Position numbers and translations under genes: made by a program
Notes under the pieces: generated by a model
What the model saw: the letters and a program-made list of their open reading frames with translations, nothing else
Database searches by the model: none
Told to the model about the DNA's origin: nothing
Shown: positions 1 through 8,529 of the stretch, piece by piece
Layout of the letters: each line of letters begins with the position of its first letter
How positions within the stretch are numbered: position 1 is the first letter of the stretch
NCBI RefSeq assembly: GCF_001429295.1
Contig: NZ_LMJL01000012.1
Coordinates: 582,263 to 646,262, forward strand
Direction of reading: 5' to 3'
DNA: 64,000 nt
DNA from: Flavobacterium sp. Root935
GTDB lineage: Bacteria; Bacteroidota; Bacteroidia; Flavobacteriales; Flavobacteriaceae

Positions 1-97
1 TTTAAACTTATCCTAATACAATTATGACTTTAAAAGAAATAATATGATTTGCATACAGTCTAAATTTGCACTTAAATTATTTCTTAAAATAAGTCCA

Positions 98-896
98 ATG
101 AATTCAATAAAAAATCCAAAAGTTGGAGATCTATTTTATACTCAAATAAATAGAAAGTTTTTCTTTATGCAAATAATTCATATAACAACCAACTTACCAT
201 CTCCATAATAATGGGCAATATAATTATGGATATTTCATGGTTGTATTTGAAAAATCTTTTTCTAAACTCCCACTAACAATTGAGGAATTAGATTTAAATA
301 GAGTGTATCAGATAAAATCTAAGCCTAAAAAAGCTATTTTATATGTAAGCCATTGGAATGAAATTCCAGAAATCAAAGTAAAAGATGGACGAATAGATTC
401 CGCCAAACATAAAAAATATAAATTCGTTTATTTTGGAAACACATATGTTACAAATAAATTTGAGCCCGTAATTCTTCGAGAGTTTACCTTGCCTTCTCGA
501 AATATATCTGATGAAAAAGGTTATACAATCTCTCATTCGCCTGACGATATAAATTGGATTTACAGCAGACTTATTCAGGATGAAGAGAAACAAAATGAAA
601 AGACGAAAGAAATACTCCCAAAATATTTTAATGAATGGCTTGAATATGTTGAAGCTGATGCAATTATAAAAACAGAGAAAATTTTAACCTCTTTTGAACT
701 AGATAGTCAAACAAAAGATACTCGAAAGGCATTAAAGAAATGTATTGTCGCACTTAATAAGTTAAATGAAAAACTGCAGTTTATAACAACTATTGAAGCT
801 GAAAGTTTGGTTGATCAAATAGTAAAATTATCAATAAGCTTTGGACTGAATGATTTAGAATCAAATGAAATAATTGATAAGAATCGAGATTGGTAA
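98..896 (+). pseudogene. Frameshifted Imm26-like immunity-type gene
   Basis: An ATG at 98 opens a frame reading MNSIKNPKVGDLFYTQ and stops at the TAA at 206-208. The frame that continues to 896 is offset by one base and is open only from 186. Dropping one C near 201-204 joins them into one protein of about 265 residues in which KVGDLFYTQI is followed by YGYFMVVFEKSF. This order resembles immunity protein 26-type proteins (a GD.F start, then a strand, then VFE and an LP..EEL motif). The downstream part alone has an ATG at 237 giving 219 residues, but it would lack the N-terminal strands. It is either a true pseudogene or a sequencing error. No toxin gene is visible beside it, although the window begins only 97 bases upstream. 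The family call is by motif memory only. Confidence 0.55.
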
Positions 897-1020
897 AATA
901 TAATTGTTTTCATTCAAAAAATACTCAGCATCCAAATCATATAACAATCTCTAAAAATCCTGTAAGACATTGCTGTAACTTCTCAATAATTTTACATTAT
1001 AACATTAAACTATTAAAATC

Positions 1021-1608
1021 ATGAAAAAGTTACTATTAGCCGGAAAAGCCATTTTAGGAGCAGGATTAATTATTTTATTCCTTCAATCTTGTAAAAACGA
1101 AACCAAACAAGAAGATCCAAAAGAAGTTGCTGAGGATGCAAACGAGGCTAAATTTGATTCTATTGATAGCAAAGAAGATGATTCTGAGTTCTTAGTAGAT
1201 CAAGCGGAAATTAATCTAGCTGAAATCGAAATAGGTAAACTGGCACAAACTAAAAGTACTAACGCAGAAGTGAAAAAATTTGGTAAAATGCTTGTTGATG
1301 AGCACACTAAATCTGCTTCTGAAGTAAGTGCATTAGCAAAAGCTAAAAACTTTACATTACCAACTTCTTTGACTGAAGAAGGTCAAGAAGAATACAATAA
1401 ATTGAATGAAAAAACAGGAGTTGACTTTGACAAAAAATTCGCAGACATGATGATCGATGGTCACGAAAAAGCGATTAAAAAACTTCAAGACGCTACTAAA
1501 GATGCTCACGACGAAGATGTAAAAACTTGGGCATCAAACAATATTGCGGGTTTAACTGCACATTTAGAACATGCTAAATTGTTGAAACAAAACCTAGACA
1601 AAAAGTAA
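1021..1608 (+). CDS. DUF4142 lipoprotein
   Basis: A 195-residue lipoprotein. The N-terminus has lysines, a hydrophobic stretch and a lipobox LQSC with Cys24, so it should be lipidated and sit in the periplasm or on the outer membrane. An acidic linker follows (about 25-55). The rest (about 58-193) is a helical domain with FLVDQAEINLAEIEIGKLA and VKKFGKMLVDEHTK, which is the DUF4142 signature, a ferritin-like helical bundle found in many stress-induced secreted proteins. No metal-binding role can be shown from the sequence. It is monocistronic and followed directly by a strong terminator. The start is the first ATG in frame, just upstream of the signal peptide. Confidence 0.85.
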   Translation: MKKLLLAGKAILGAGLIILFLQSCKNETKQEDPKEVAEDANEAKFDSIDSKEDDSEFLVDQAEINLAEIEIGKLAQTKSTNAEVKKFGKMLVDEHTKSASEVSALAKAKNFTLPTSLTEEGQEEYNKLNEKTGVDFDKKFADMMIDGHEKAIKKLQDATKDAHDEDVKTWASNNIAGLTAHLEHAKLLKQNLDKK

Positions 1609-1640
1609 AATAAATTTAATTGGTTATTATTTATTTTTAA

Positions 1641-1676
1641 AAAACCCCTTAAGAGTTGAATTGCTTAAGGGGTTTT
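1641..1676 (+). terminator. Rho-independent terminator after DUF4142 gene
   Basis: A perfect 13-bp stem (AAAACCCCTTAAG at 1641-1653, its complement at 1664-1676) has a 10-nt loop and ends in TTTT. It lies 33 nt past the stop codon. Confidence 0.85.
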
Positions 1677-1687
1677 GAGTTTTATTT

Positions 1688-1764
1688 AAGTTGCTAAGAG
1701 ACTAAGATTCTAAGGTTCTAAGAAAAAAACTTAGCGCCTTAGAATCTTAGAACCTTAGCAACTT
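1688..1764. repeat. Octad-phased inverted repeat (CTAAG core)
   Basis: Four units of 8 nt run without slippage from 1691 to 1722, each a variable triplet (TTG, AGA, ATT, GTT) followed by CTAAG. After a short A-rich loop, four units of CTTAG plus a triplet run from 1730 to 1761. The arms form a 35-bp imperfect hairpin ending next to the stop of the dehydrogenase gene. The cores pair throughout, but the triplets only in part. It belongs to the class of phased spacer elements seen across the window. Confidence 0.8.
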
Positions 1765-1766
1765 AT

Positions 1767-2819
1767 TTATTTTAAAGAAGCCATATCAATCACAAAGCGA
1801 TATTTGATATCTCCTTTTAATAATCTTTCGTAAGCGTCATTTACTTCGTTTACACCAATTAATTCGATATCTGCAGTAATATTATGTTCTGCGCAGAAAT
1901 CAAGCATTTCCTGAGTTTCGGCGATACCGCCAATATTTGAACCTGCGAAGCTTCTTCTTCCTAAAATAAGACTGAAAGAAGTTACAGGAAGCGGTTCCAT
2001 AGGAGCTCCAACTAAAGTTAGCGTTCCGTCAACTTTAAGTAAATTTAAGTAAGCATCGATATTATGTTCTGCAGAAACGCAGTCTAGAATGAAGTTTAAA
2101 CTTTTCGCATGCTGTGCCATTTGTTCTTCGTCTGTAGACAAAACAACTTCATCTGCTCCAAGACGTTTTGCATCTTCAGTTTTAGATAATGAAGTAGTGA
2201 AAACAACCACATGAGCGCCCATAGCTTTTGCCAATTTGATTCCCATATGTCCTAAACCGCCAATACCAACGATTCCAACCTTTTGGCCAGGGCCAACTTT
2301 CCAGTGTTTTAACGGCGAATAAGTTGTGATTCCAGCGCATAGTAAAGGTGCAACACCAGCAAGATCTAATTTATCTGAAATATGCAATACATAATTTTCA
2401 TCGACAACAATACTTTGAGAATAACCTCCAAAAGTTTGTCCGCCTAAATGAACGTCAGGAGAATTAAAAGTCAATGTATTTCCTGGGTCGCAAAATTGCT
2501 CTAAACCTTCTTTACAATGTTCGCATTCTCTGCAAGAATCAACCATACAACCAACTCCAGCTAATTGTCCAACTTTAAAATTCTTTACGTGATCACCAAC
2601 CTTAGTTACACGACCAACAATTTCGTGACCTGGAACAATTGGATAAATAGTTCCGTGCCATTCGTTTCTAGCAGAATGCAAGTCTGAATGACAGATTCCG
2701 CAGTATAAAATTTCAATTTCTACATCGTGGGCAAGTACTTCGCGGCGTTTAATATCTAGTGTCTGCAATGGTGCTTCGGCAGCTTCGGTACCAAAGGCTT
2801 TTATGTTTTTTGTTTCCAT
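1767..2819 (-). CDS. Zinc-dependent alcohol dehydrogenase, cinnamyl-ADH/YahK type
   Basis: A 350-residue medium-chain dehydrogenase that should interconvert alcohols and aldehydes with NAD(P)H in the cytoplasm. Catalytic zinc ligands are Cys40 in CGICHSDLH, His65-Glu66 in GHEIVGRV and a Cys near 161 in LLCAGITTY. The structural zinc loop is complete, with Cys96, Cys99, Cys102 and Cys110. The Rossmann nucleotide-binding stretch GIGGLGHMGIKLAKAMGA is at about 185-202. Length is normal for the YahK/cinnamyl alcohol dehydrogenase branch. It is the last gene of a leftward group with two cupins and an AraC regulator, an arrangement that suggests aldehyde or carbonyl detoxification. The substrate cannot be read from the sequence. 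Confidence 0.9.
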   Translation of the reverse strand: METKNIKAFGTEAAEAPLQTLDIKRREVLAHDVEIEILYCGICHSDLHSARNEWHGTIYPIVPGHEIVGRVTKVGDHVKNFKVGQLAGVGCMVDSCRECEHCKEGLEQFCDPGNTLTFNSPDVHLGGQTFGGYSQSIVVDENYVLHISDKLDLAGVAPLLCAGITTYSPLKHWKVGPGQKVGIVGIGGLGHMGIKLAKAMGAHVVVFTTSLSKTEDAKRLGADEVVLSTDEEQMAQHAKSLNFILDCVSAEHNIDAYLNLLKVDGTLTLVGAPMEPLPVTSFSLILGRRSFAGSNIGGIAETQEMLDFCAEHNITADIELIGVNEVNDAYERLLKGDIKYRFVIDMASLK

Positions 2820-2836
2820 ATTTTTTTATTTGTTTT

Positions 2837-2972
2837 GTTTCAAGTTTGAAGTTTCAGGTTTCAGGTTTACACGCAAAGAGCGCTAAGATTTACGCAAAGT
2901 ACACAAAGGAAATTTTCTTTATTAAGATAAAAAACTTAGACTCTCAGTATCTCAGAACCTTAGTCCCTTAAC
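2837..2972. repeat. Phased-word spacer between adh and cupin genes
   Basis: From 2837 to 2868 the spacer is built from GTTTCAA/GTTTCAG-type words. From about 2935 the tract holds CTTAGACT, CTCAG and CCTTAG words. Between them is an 'acgcaaag' stretch. It is less regular than the other copies and no clean hairpin is seen. Confidence 0.5.
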
Positions 2973-3380
2973 CTAGTGACTGCTTAATAGAAAATACTCT
3001 CCATCGGTTACTTTTTCTAACCATACTCCGTGGCCTTTATCCACTTCTGTGATGATCGCAACATAAGAGAACTTTTCAAACGGAGTTGCTCCGTACCAAT
3101 GTTCTATTCCTGGTAAAATTGTAACTACTTCGTCTTTTTGAAGTTTACGAACGGCACTTCCTCTTTCTTGGTAATAGCCTGTACCTTCTTTTGCAATTAG
3201 CATTTGCAGACCTGCATTACTATGCCAATTACTTCTAGCACAAGGCTCAAAAGTAACTTCCTTAATAACAGTATTTTCAGGATGAATATCACTGCTCTGT
3301 TTTTTATAGGAAACGTCACCCGTCATATATGTGCTCGGGACTTTTCCTTCTTCGATAACGGCTGCATAATTTGTTGACAT
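2973..3380 (-). CDS. Cupin-domain protein (downstream copy)
   Basis: A 135-residue single-domain cupin. The two cupin motifs appear as SNWHSNAGLQMLIAKEGTGYYQE (about 50-73) and EVVTILPGIEHWYGATP (about 84-100), supplying His ligands for a metal at the barrel centre, although the first motif has WHSN instead of the usual HxH. It is clearly a paralogue of the next gene upstream, 27 nt away, with the same motif spacing, so the pair arose by tandem duplication and is probably co-transcribed. Such small cupins accompany dehydrogenases and AraC regulators in many bacteria, but the reaction is unknown. Confidence 0.8.
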   Translation of the reverse strand: MSTNYAAVIEEGKVPSTYMTGDVSYKKQSSDIHPENTVIKEVTFEPCARSNWHSNAGLQMLIAKEGTGYYQERGSAVRKLQKDEVVTILPGIEHWYGATPFEKFSYVAIITEVDKGHGVWLEKVTDGEYFLLSSH

Positions 3381-3407
3381 AAATTTAGTTATTTTTTGAG
3401 ATTAATT

Positions 3408-3824
3408 TTATTGATAACTGTTATATTCTTCATCTGTAACGGGTTCCAGCCAGTCTACAATTCCTTTTGCAGTATTGGTGCTGATGGCGATATGTGTAAA
3501 TTCACTTTCGGGAGACGCGCCGTGCCAGTGTTTTATTTCGGGCTGAATGTTTACAACGTCTCCAACCTGTAATAATTGAATTGGTTTTCCAAGTTCTTGG
3601 TAATATCCTGTTCCGTGTGTGACAATAAGAATTTGTCCGCCGGGATGTGTGTGCCAATTGTTTCTTGCACCGGCTTCAAAAACAACATTTCCAACGGCAG
3701 TATTTAAAACTTCATCGTTTGGAACAAGCATTTTAACCCATGCGTTTCCTGTAAAATATTCTGAAGGTGCTGAATCTCCTTTAGGGAAAATGGCGTCATT
3801 ATATGGATTATCTGATGTTCTCAT
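3408..3824 (-). CDS. Cupin-domain protein (upstream copy)
   Basis: A 138-residue cupin with a full first motif, NNWHTHPGGQILIVTHGTGYY (about 55-75; an HxH pair plus a later His), and a second motif GDVVNIQPEIKHWHGASPE (about 87-105). These residues suggest a bound divalent metal. The protein resembles carboxymuconolactone-decarboxylase-associated and quercetinase-like small cupins, but no specific activity can be assigned. It precedes its paralogue by 27 nt on the same strand. The AraC regulator lies 192 nt upstream on the same strand, and that gap shows no clear repeat or terminator. Confidence 0.82.
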   Translation of the reverse strand: MRTSDNPYNDAIFPKGDSAPSEYFTGNAWVKMLVPNDEVLNTAVGNVVFEAGARNNWHTHPGGQILIVTHGTGYYQELGKPIQLLQVGDVVNIQPEIKHWHGASPESEFTHIAISTNTAKGIVDWLEPVTDEEYNSYQ

Positions 3825-4016
3825 AAATTTCTTTGTTTTGGAATTATCAGAATCAGGAAACTAAATTTTGGAAAGCTAGAAGGCGCTTTATGAAGTATTT
3901 ATTTAGTCGTTAAAACTGATAAATGATTAATACTGTAATTTCAAGGGCAAAATTAGGATAACAATGCTTTTTGAAAATAACAATATTCAAACAAAAAATT
4001 ATGAAATTGAAACAAT

Positions 4017-4886
4017 TTACATTCGAAGTGATTTCGGAACTGTTCCTGTAAGCCTTTTAAAGTAATTATTAAAATAACTCGGATATTCAAATCCAAGTGA
4101 GTAACCAATGTCCGAAATACTCCAGTCCGTATGCTGTAATAATGCCTTTGCTTCGTTTATAATTCTTTCGGTAATATGGGCTGTTGTCGGTTTTCCTGTA
4201 ACTTCTTTTACCGAACGATTTAAATGATTAACATGCACAGCAAGACTTTGCGCATAATCCTGCGGTGTTTTTAATGCTAAAGGTTCGTTTTTTGTTTCTA
4301 TCGGAAATTGTCTTTCTAACAATTCTAAAAACAAAGAGGTTATTCTGGAAGAAGCATTTTTATGTTTAAAGAAATTATCTGAAGGCTGCATTTTCATTGA
4401 TTCGTGAATAATCAAATTGATATAACTACGCATCAAATCATCTTTAAAAACATAATCTGTTTCATATTCTTTGATCATTTTCTGGAATAAAGAATCTATA
4501 AAGAGCTTTTGTTCAGCATTTAAAGAAAAAATCGGGGTTCCTCCTATTTTAAACAAAGGCGATTCGTGTAGTGTTTCTGAACGGTCTTTTGCTTTCAAAA
4601 ATTCTTCTGTAAAAACGCAGGCATAACCTTCGTATCCTTCTGAAACAGTTTCCCAAGAATATGGAATAATCGGATTTCCAAAAAACAGAATCGTTCCGTC
4701 GGTTTCTATACCACGGTCAGCATATTGTATGATGCTTTTACTAGTATTGATGCAGATTTTATAAAAATCCCTGCGGCTGTAAACGGGAATTTTGCTTTGA
4801 TCTCCGTTTATCTGATATACCTTAAAACCCTTCAGTTTTAAATCTGAAGTAAAATCGCAATTCTGAGTTTCTGTCTGATTATTCAT
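4017..4886 (-). CDS. AraC-family transcriptional regulator
   Basis: A 289-residue regulator. The C-terminal 95 residues carry the paired helix-turn-helix of the AraC/XylS family, with the second helix region SISDIGYSLGFEYPSYFNNYFKR followed by TGTVPKSLRM. The N-terminal 190 residues look like the cupin-like sensor fold of these proteins (MNNQTETQNCDFTSD onward) and hold no other recognisable domain. It is the most upstream gene of the cupin/alcohol dehydrogenase group and is the natural candidate regulator of those genes. A CAAAGTTA at 4891-4898 would be a flavobacterial -7 element on this strand, very close to the start, but no good -33 TTG was found. Confidence 0.9.
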   Translation of the reverse strand: MNNQTETQNCDFTSDLKLKGFKVYQINGDQSKIPVYSRRDFYKICINTSKSIIQYADRGIETDGTILFFGNPIIPYSWETVSEGYEGYACVFTEEFLKAKDRSETLHESPLFKIGGTPIFSLNAEQKLFIDSLFQKMIKEYETDYVFKDDLMRSYINLIIHESMKMQPSDNFFKHKNASSRITSLFLELLERQFPIETKNEPLALKTPQDYAQSLAVHVNHLNRSVKEVTGKPTTAHITERIINEAKALLQHTDWSISDIGYSLGFEYPSYFNNYFKRLTGTVPKSLRM

Positions 4887-4932
4887 TTTGCAAAGTTATG
4901 AAAATCAAACAATATTATTTTGTTATTTTTTT

Positions 4933-5050
4933 GTTTCAGGTTTCAAGTTTCAGGTTTCAGGTTTAAACACAAGAGTCGCTAAGTTATTTTTGCTCGCACA
5001 TTAAGCAGATTTAATTTTTAATAATCTGTGTCATCTGCAAAATCTGCGAG
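4933..5050. repeat. GTTTC-word tract followed by an inverted repeat
   Basis: At 4933-4968 five words of the GTTTCAG/GTTTCAA type follow each other. Then CTCGCA at 4993 and AGCAGATTT find complements AAATCTGC and TGCGAG ending at 5050, just past the stop of the GH2 gene, so transcripts of that gene could fold here. Confidence 0.6.
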
Positions 5051-5055
5051 AGAAT

Positions 5056-7878
5056 TTATTTTAGATTCAAACTTCCTGCTCGTAAATCTTTCGCGGAAGC
5101 GGTTAAAACAACTTCTTTTGCATTTTCGTCTTTCTGGATAATGATTTGTGCATATCCGTTGAAAAGCTTTCTTTTCCAAGATGCTGCTGGCGTAATTACT
5201 TGAATAATTCCAGGATCTGTGTTCATAACGTCCCAGTCTTTTACTTTTTGTAACGGTGTCGCAGCAATATAGATTGTGTTTTTACCTTCTTTCAAAATAG
5301 CTGTATTCAAAGTATATTTTTGAGGATCTTCTGTACTTGGTTCTACTTTTTTTCCATTAACAAAAACTACTGTCTCTACTCCTATTTTCTTGTAAAAGAA
5401 ACTCACAACATTTGAAGATGCATTATTTTTCAATTCAAATTCTCCTTTATAAATATACGATGGCGCCTGTTTTTTATAATCACGTTCTTTAAAAGCTTCT
5501 GTCCATTTACTTTCGTCATAGTTGGTCATTTCCTTAGGAAGAGATGAACTTTCACCTTTTTGTTCCATAAAATTAGTTATTGCAGAAAAAGAAATGTCAT
5601 CAATAAATTGATCGCTTTCTAAAGAAGTTGGGTCACCGTTTCCTACACCCAAAATTTTTCCACCTTTTATAGAAAAACTGATTTCATCATTTGCTGTTGG
5701 AATATGTAAACCGTTTTTATCTGTAACTTCAACAGTTACAACAGATACATTTCCTTTCAAAACGTTTTCTTTATCTAAAGACAATTTTACATTTTCTGCC
5801 TTTCCAGTGGTTTTTTGGATTTCAGTTATTATTTTTTTTCCGTTTTTGTAACCAATTGCTTCCAGAGTTCCAGGAATGTATTTTACCTTCCATTCTAAGT
5901 GTCCATTTTGCTCCATTTTCTTTTTGCCGAGACTTTTTTTGTTTAGAAAAAGTTCTACTTCATCGCAATTTGAATATGCCCAGACATCAATTTCTTTTCC
6001 TTCCATCCCAGTCCAATTCCAATGCGGTAGTAGATGTAAAACAGGTTCTTTCCCCCACCAGGATTTCAGATAAAAAACATTATCTTTTGGAAAACCGCAG
6101 ACATCCATCATTCCGAAATAAGAAGTTACAGACGGCCAGCCATAAGGTGTTGGTTCGCCACGGTAATCAAAACCCGTCCAAAAAAATACTCCAGCCAAAT
6201 AAGGTCGCTCGGCATAAAATTTCCAGCCTTCTTCGATACTGTAAAAAGTCGGACGCGGTTTTTTATCATAAGCACTTTGATAGTGTTTGGCATCATCTGT
6301 AAAATAAATTCCTCGGGTTGCAAAAGTAGAACCTTCCTCCGTTCCCATTCCAGGCTGCTGTTTAAACTGATTTCTGTGCGCGTCAATATCTCCATTTCCG
6401 AGATAATTATAACCCATAATTTCTACTACAGAAGAAATACCACTTTTAAAACCACTGCTTATTCCCACCGTCACTGGTCTTGTAGGATCGATACTTTTGG
6501 CAAAACTCTGCATCACATTTGTTATTCTTTCCCCAACTATACCGCCTTCAATATTCCACTCTTCATTTCCAACCGACCAGCAAAAAATACTCGGATGATT
6601 GCGGTCACGTTCTATCATTCGCTGTAAATCATTCAAATGATAATCGTTAATTCCCATTAAACGGGTTTCATCAATAACCAGCATTCCCAATTCGTCACAA
6701 GCTTTCAGTAATTCGGGAGTTGGCGGATGATGCGAACAACGGTATGCATTTGACCCCATTTCTTTCAGCTTTTTAATTCTATAATACTGAATTTCATCTG
6801 GAAGCGCTGTCCCTATTCCTGCATGATCTTGATGATTGTTGGTTCCTTTTAATTTTAAAGGTTTTCCATTTAGAAAAAATCCATCTTCTGCATTAAATTC
6901 AATAGTTCTGATTCCAAACGGCGTTTCATAACTATCTATAATTTTTCCATCTTGCTTGATTTGAGTTACCAAACGATATAGATTGGGAGAATCAATATCC
7001 CACAAAAGCGGATTTTCAACATGAAGTTTTGTACTATGTGTGATTGTTTTATAAAATCCAGGAGCCAATATTCTTTCAGTAAAAGTAGCAGCCTGTTTAT
7101 TTTTTTTATCAAAGATGGTTTGAGAAATCTCAATTGATCCTTTATAATTTCCTTTATTTTCAATTGTTACATCAGCAGTAACTGAGGCATCGTTATTTTT
7201 GAGTTCAGAAGTTACATAAGTTCCGTTTGTAAGAACATGAATCGGATTTGTTTTCTGCAGATAAACGTGTCTATAGATCCCTGCACCTTCATAAAACCAG
7301 CCTTCTTCCATTGAAGCATCTGCTCGAACCACAATCGTATTCTCTCCACCATAATTAACATAAGCCGTTACATCATATTCAAAACCATTGTAACCACTTT
7401 GTTCCGTTCCTAAATAAAACCCGTTGAAAAATACTTTTGAGTTTCTAAAAACACCATCAAATTTTAATGAAATTACTTTTCCAAGATCCTCATTTGAAAT
7501 CGTTATTTTTTTCCTGTACCAGCCGATACTTTTGTCGGGAAAGTTTTTACCCGCCGCTTTAAATCCGTGACTGAAACTGGCACTTTCGCTAAAGGGCTGT
7601 TCCACCGCCCAATCGTGAGGTAAATCGAGTTTTCTCCAAGCACGATCATCAAAATCTTTTGCAGCAGGACCATCGCCAAATCCTGTTTTGGTTAAATAGG
7701 AAAAGTAGCCTTCTGCATGTCCAAAATCTTTTTTTGTATCGTATAAATGTCCAAACGAAAACTTCCATTCTTTATCTATTAAAATTAATTCCCTTCCTGT
7801 TTTATTTTGTGCCAAAGCATGAAAAGAGATTAAAAACATACAATAAATCAGGATTCCTTTTATAGAAATAGTTTTCAT
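5056..7878 (-). CDS. Secreted glycoside hydrolase family 2 (beta-galactosidase type, DUF4982)
   Basis: A 940-residue exo-glycosidase, probably periplasmic. Residues 1-23 are a signal peptide ending ALAQ. The sugar-binding jelly roll is at about 30-215, the Ig-like domain at about 220-325 and the TIM barrel at about 330-620. The acid/base is Glu439 in WSVGNEEW. The nucleophile is probably in MGTEEGSTF at about 513-515. The C-terminal third has a DUF4982-like segment (ELFLNKKSLGKKK region), an Ig-like domain with GNGDPTS, and a final sheet domain. This layout is common in Bacteroidota beta-galactosidases acting on plant or host glycans; the actual sugar (galactoside, glucuronide or mannoside) cannot be fixed. 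It stands alone without SusC/SusD genes, which is unusual for such enzymes. Confidence 0.88.
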   Translation of the reverse strand: MKTISIKGILIYCMFLISFHALAQNKTGRELILIDKEWKFSFGHLYDTKKDFGHAEGYFSYLTKTGFGDGPAAKDFDDRAWRKLDLPHDWAVEQPFSESASFSHGFKAAGKNFPDKSIGWYRKKITISNEDLGKVISLKFDGVFRNSKVFFNGFYLGTEQSGYNGFEYDVTAYVNYGGENTIVVRADASMEEGWFYEGAGIYRHVYLQKTNPIHVLTNGTYVTSELKNNDASVTADVTIENKGNYKGSIEISQTIFDKKNKQAATFTERILAPGFYKTITHSTKLHVENPLLWDIDSPNLYRLVTQIKQDGKIIDSYETPFGIRTIEFNAEDGFFLNGKPLKLKGTNNHQDHAGIGTALPDEIQYYRIKKLKEMGSNAYRCSHHPPTPELLKACDELGMLVIDETRLMGINDYHLNDLQRMIERDRNHPSIFCWSVGNEEWNIEGGIVGERITNVMQSFAKSIDPTRPVTVGISSGFKSGISSVVEIMGYNYLGNGDIDAHRNQFKQQPGMGTEEGSTFATRGIYFTDDAKHYQSAYDKKPRPTFYSIEEGWKFYAERPYLAGVFFWTGFDYRGEPTPYGWPSVTSYFGMMDVCGFPKDNVFYLKSWWGKEPVLHLLPHWNWTGMEGKEIDVWAYSNCDEVELFLNKKSLGKKKMEQNGHLEWKVKYIPGTLEAIGYKNGKKIITEIQKTTGKAENVKLSLDKENVLKGNVSVVTVEVTDKNGLHIPTANDEISFSIKGGKILGVGNGDPTSLESDQFIDDISFSAITNFMEQKGESSSLPKEMTNYDESKWTEAFKERDYKKQAPSYIYKGEFELKNNASSNVVSFFYKKIGVETVVFVNGKKVEPSTEDPQKYTLNTAILKEGKNTIYIAATPLQKVKDWDVMNTDPGIIQVITPAASWKRKLFNGYAQIIIQKDENAKEVVLTASAKDLRAGSLNLK

Positions 7879-7998
7879 AAATAATGTGGTTAGTAAGAAT
7901 GGTTAGCAAATAGCTATAAAAATATTCTTTTTAAAGCGATTAAAATAATAGTATTTTATCAAAATATAATCGTTTATAATTACTTACAGATAATTAAC

Positions 7999-8015
7999 TC
8001 TACTTACAAAGTAGA
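7999..8015. other. Short perfect inverted repeat in a divergent promoter region
   Basis: TCTACTT (7999-8005) and AAGTAGA (8009-8015) are separated by ACA. It lies between the divergent GH2 gene and the gene at 8112 and has no T run, so it could be an operator rather than a terminator. Chance occurrence in AT-rich DNA is possible. Confidence 0.3.
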
Positions 8016-8080
8016 TCATAAAAATTTAGAATCATTCTATTGACATTACTCTGTTAAATTTCTCTCTTTTGATGTAATTT

Positions 8081-8088
8081 TATATTTG
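8081..8088 (+). promoter_or_regulatory. Candidate -7 promoter element TATATTTG
   Basis: An exact TAnnTTTG match 23 nt before the ATG at 8112. No TTG is found at the usual 17-23 nt upstream, so the -33 half is weak. Confidence 0.4.
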
Positions 8089-8111
8089 AATTCAATAAAA
8101 ACTGTACTATT

Positions 8112-8495
8112 ATGAGTGTTATTAAGGATGAAAAATTGCTACATAGTACCATTAAAAACATCGATCAGAAGATAGATAAATTAAATGATCAAAAGATAAT
8201 TGCTTTTTTTGATGCACTTGGATTAACTGAAAGAGCTGACGTACCAAAGGATTTTCTAAAATGGGAAACTATATTGGTTGTTGTGCCAGACAGACATATT
8301 TCGCACAAATTAAAATATTATAAATATTCTATTTCAAGACTTTCTTTTGTTACCAATCCGAATGCACGCGAAATTCATATTTTTGATTTTAATGAATGGA
8401 AAAATGTTACGCGTAACAAGACACAATTTCAAATTAGAGAATTTTTGAAAACGAATTATGGCGGAGTGAGGCATCATATGGATAGATTAAATTAA
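8112..8495 (+). CDS. Hypothetical protein upstream of the ChrB-AraC fusion
   Basis: A 127-residue cytoplasmic protein that I do not recognise. There is no signal peptide and no membrane segment. The first half is helical and charged (KNIDQKIDKLNDQKIIAFFDALGL). The second half holds WETILVVVPDRHISHKLKYYKYSISRLS and ends FLKTNYGGVRHHMDRLN, rich in Arg and His. Only 34 nt separate it from the ChrB-AraC fusion gene on the same strand, so the two are probably one transcript and may work together. The codon usage looks like the neighbours. The start is the first ATG after the candidate promoter. Confidence 0.7.
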   Translation: MSVIKDEKLLHSTIKNIDQKIDKLNDQKIIAFFDALGLTERADVPKDFLKWETILVVVPDRHISHKLKYYKYSISRLSFVTNPNAREIHIFDFNEWKNVTRNKTQFQIREFLKTNYGGVRHHMDRLN

Positions 8496-8529
8496 TTGCT
8501 TTAATAAAATAATGCTTTATACTTTTTAA

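Noticed and set aside
237..896. Intact gene starting at 237
   Set aside because: The matching frame upstream supplies a better N-terminus, so a frameshift explains the data better; still not certain.
5856..6302. A 148-codon plus-strand frame inside the GH2 gene
   Set aside because: It is the reverse shadow of a long, well-conserved glycosidase and has no domain of its own.
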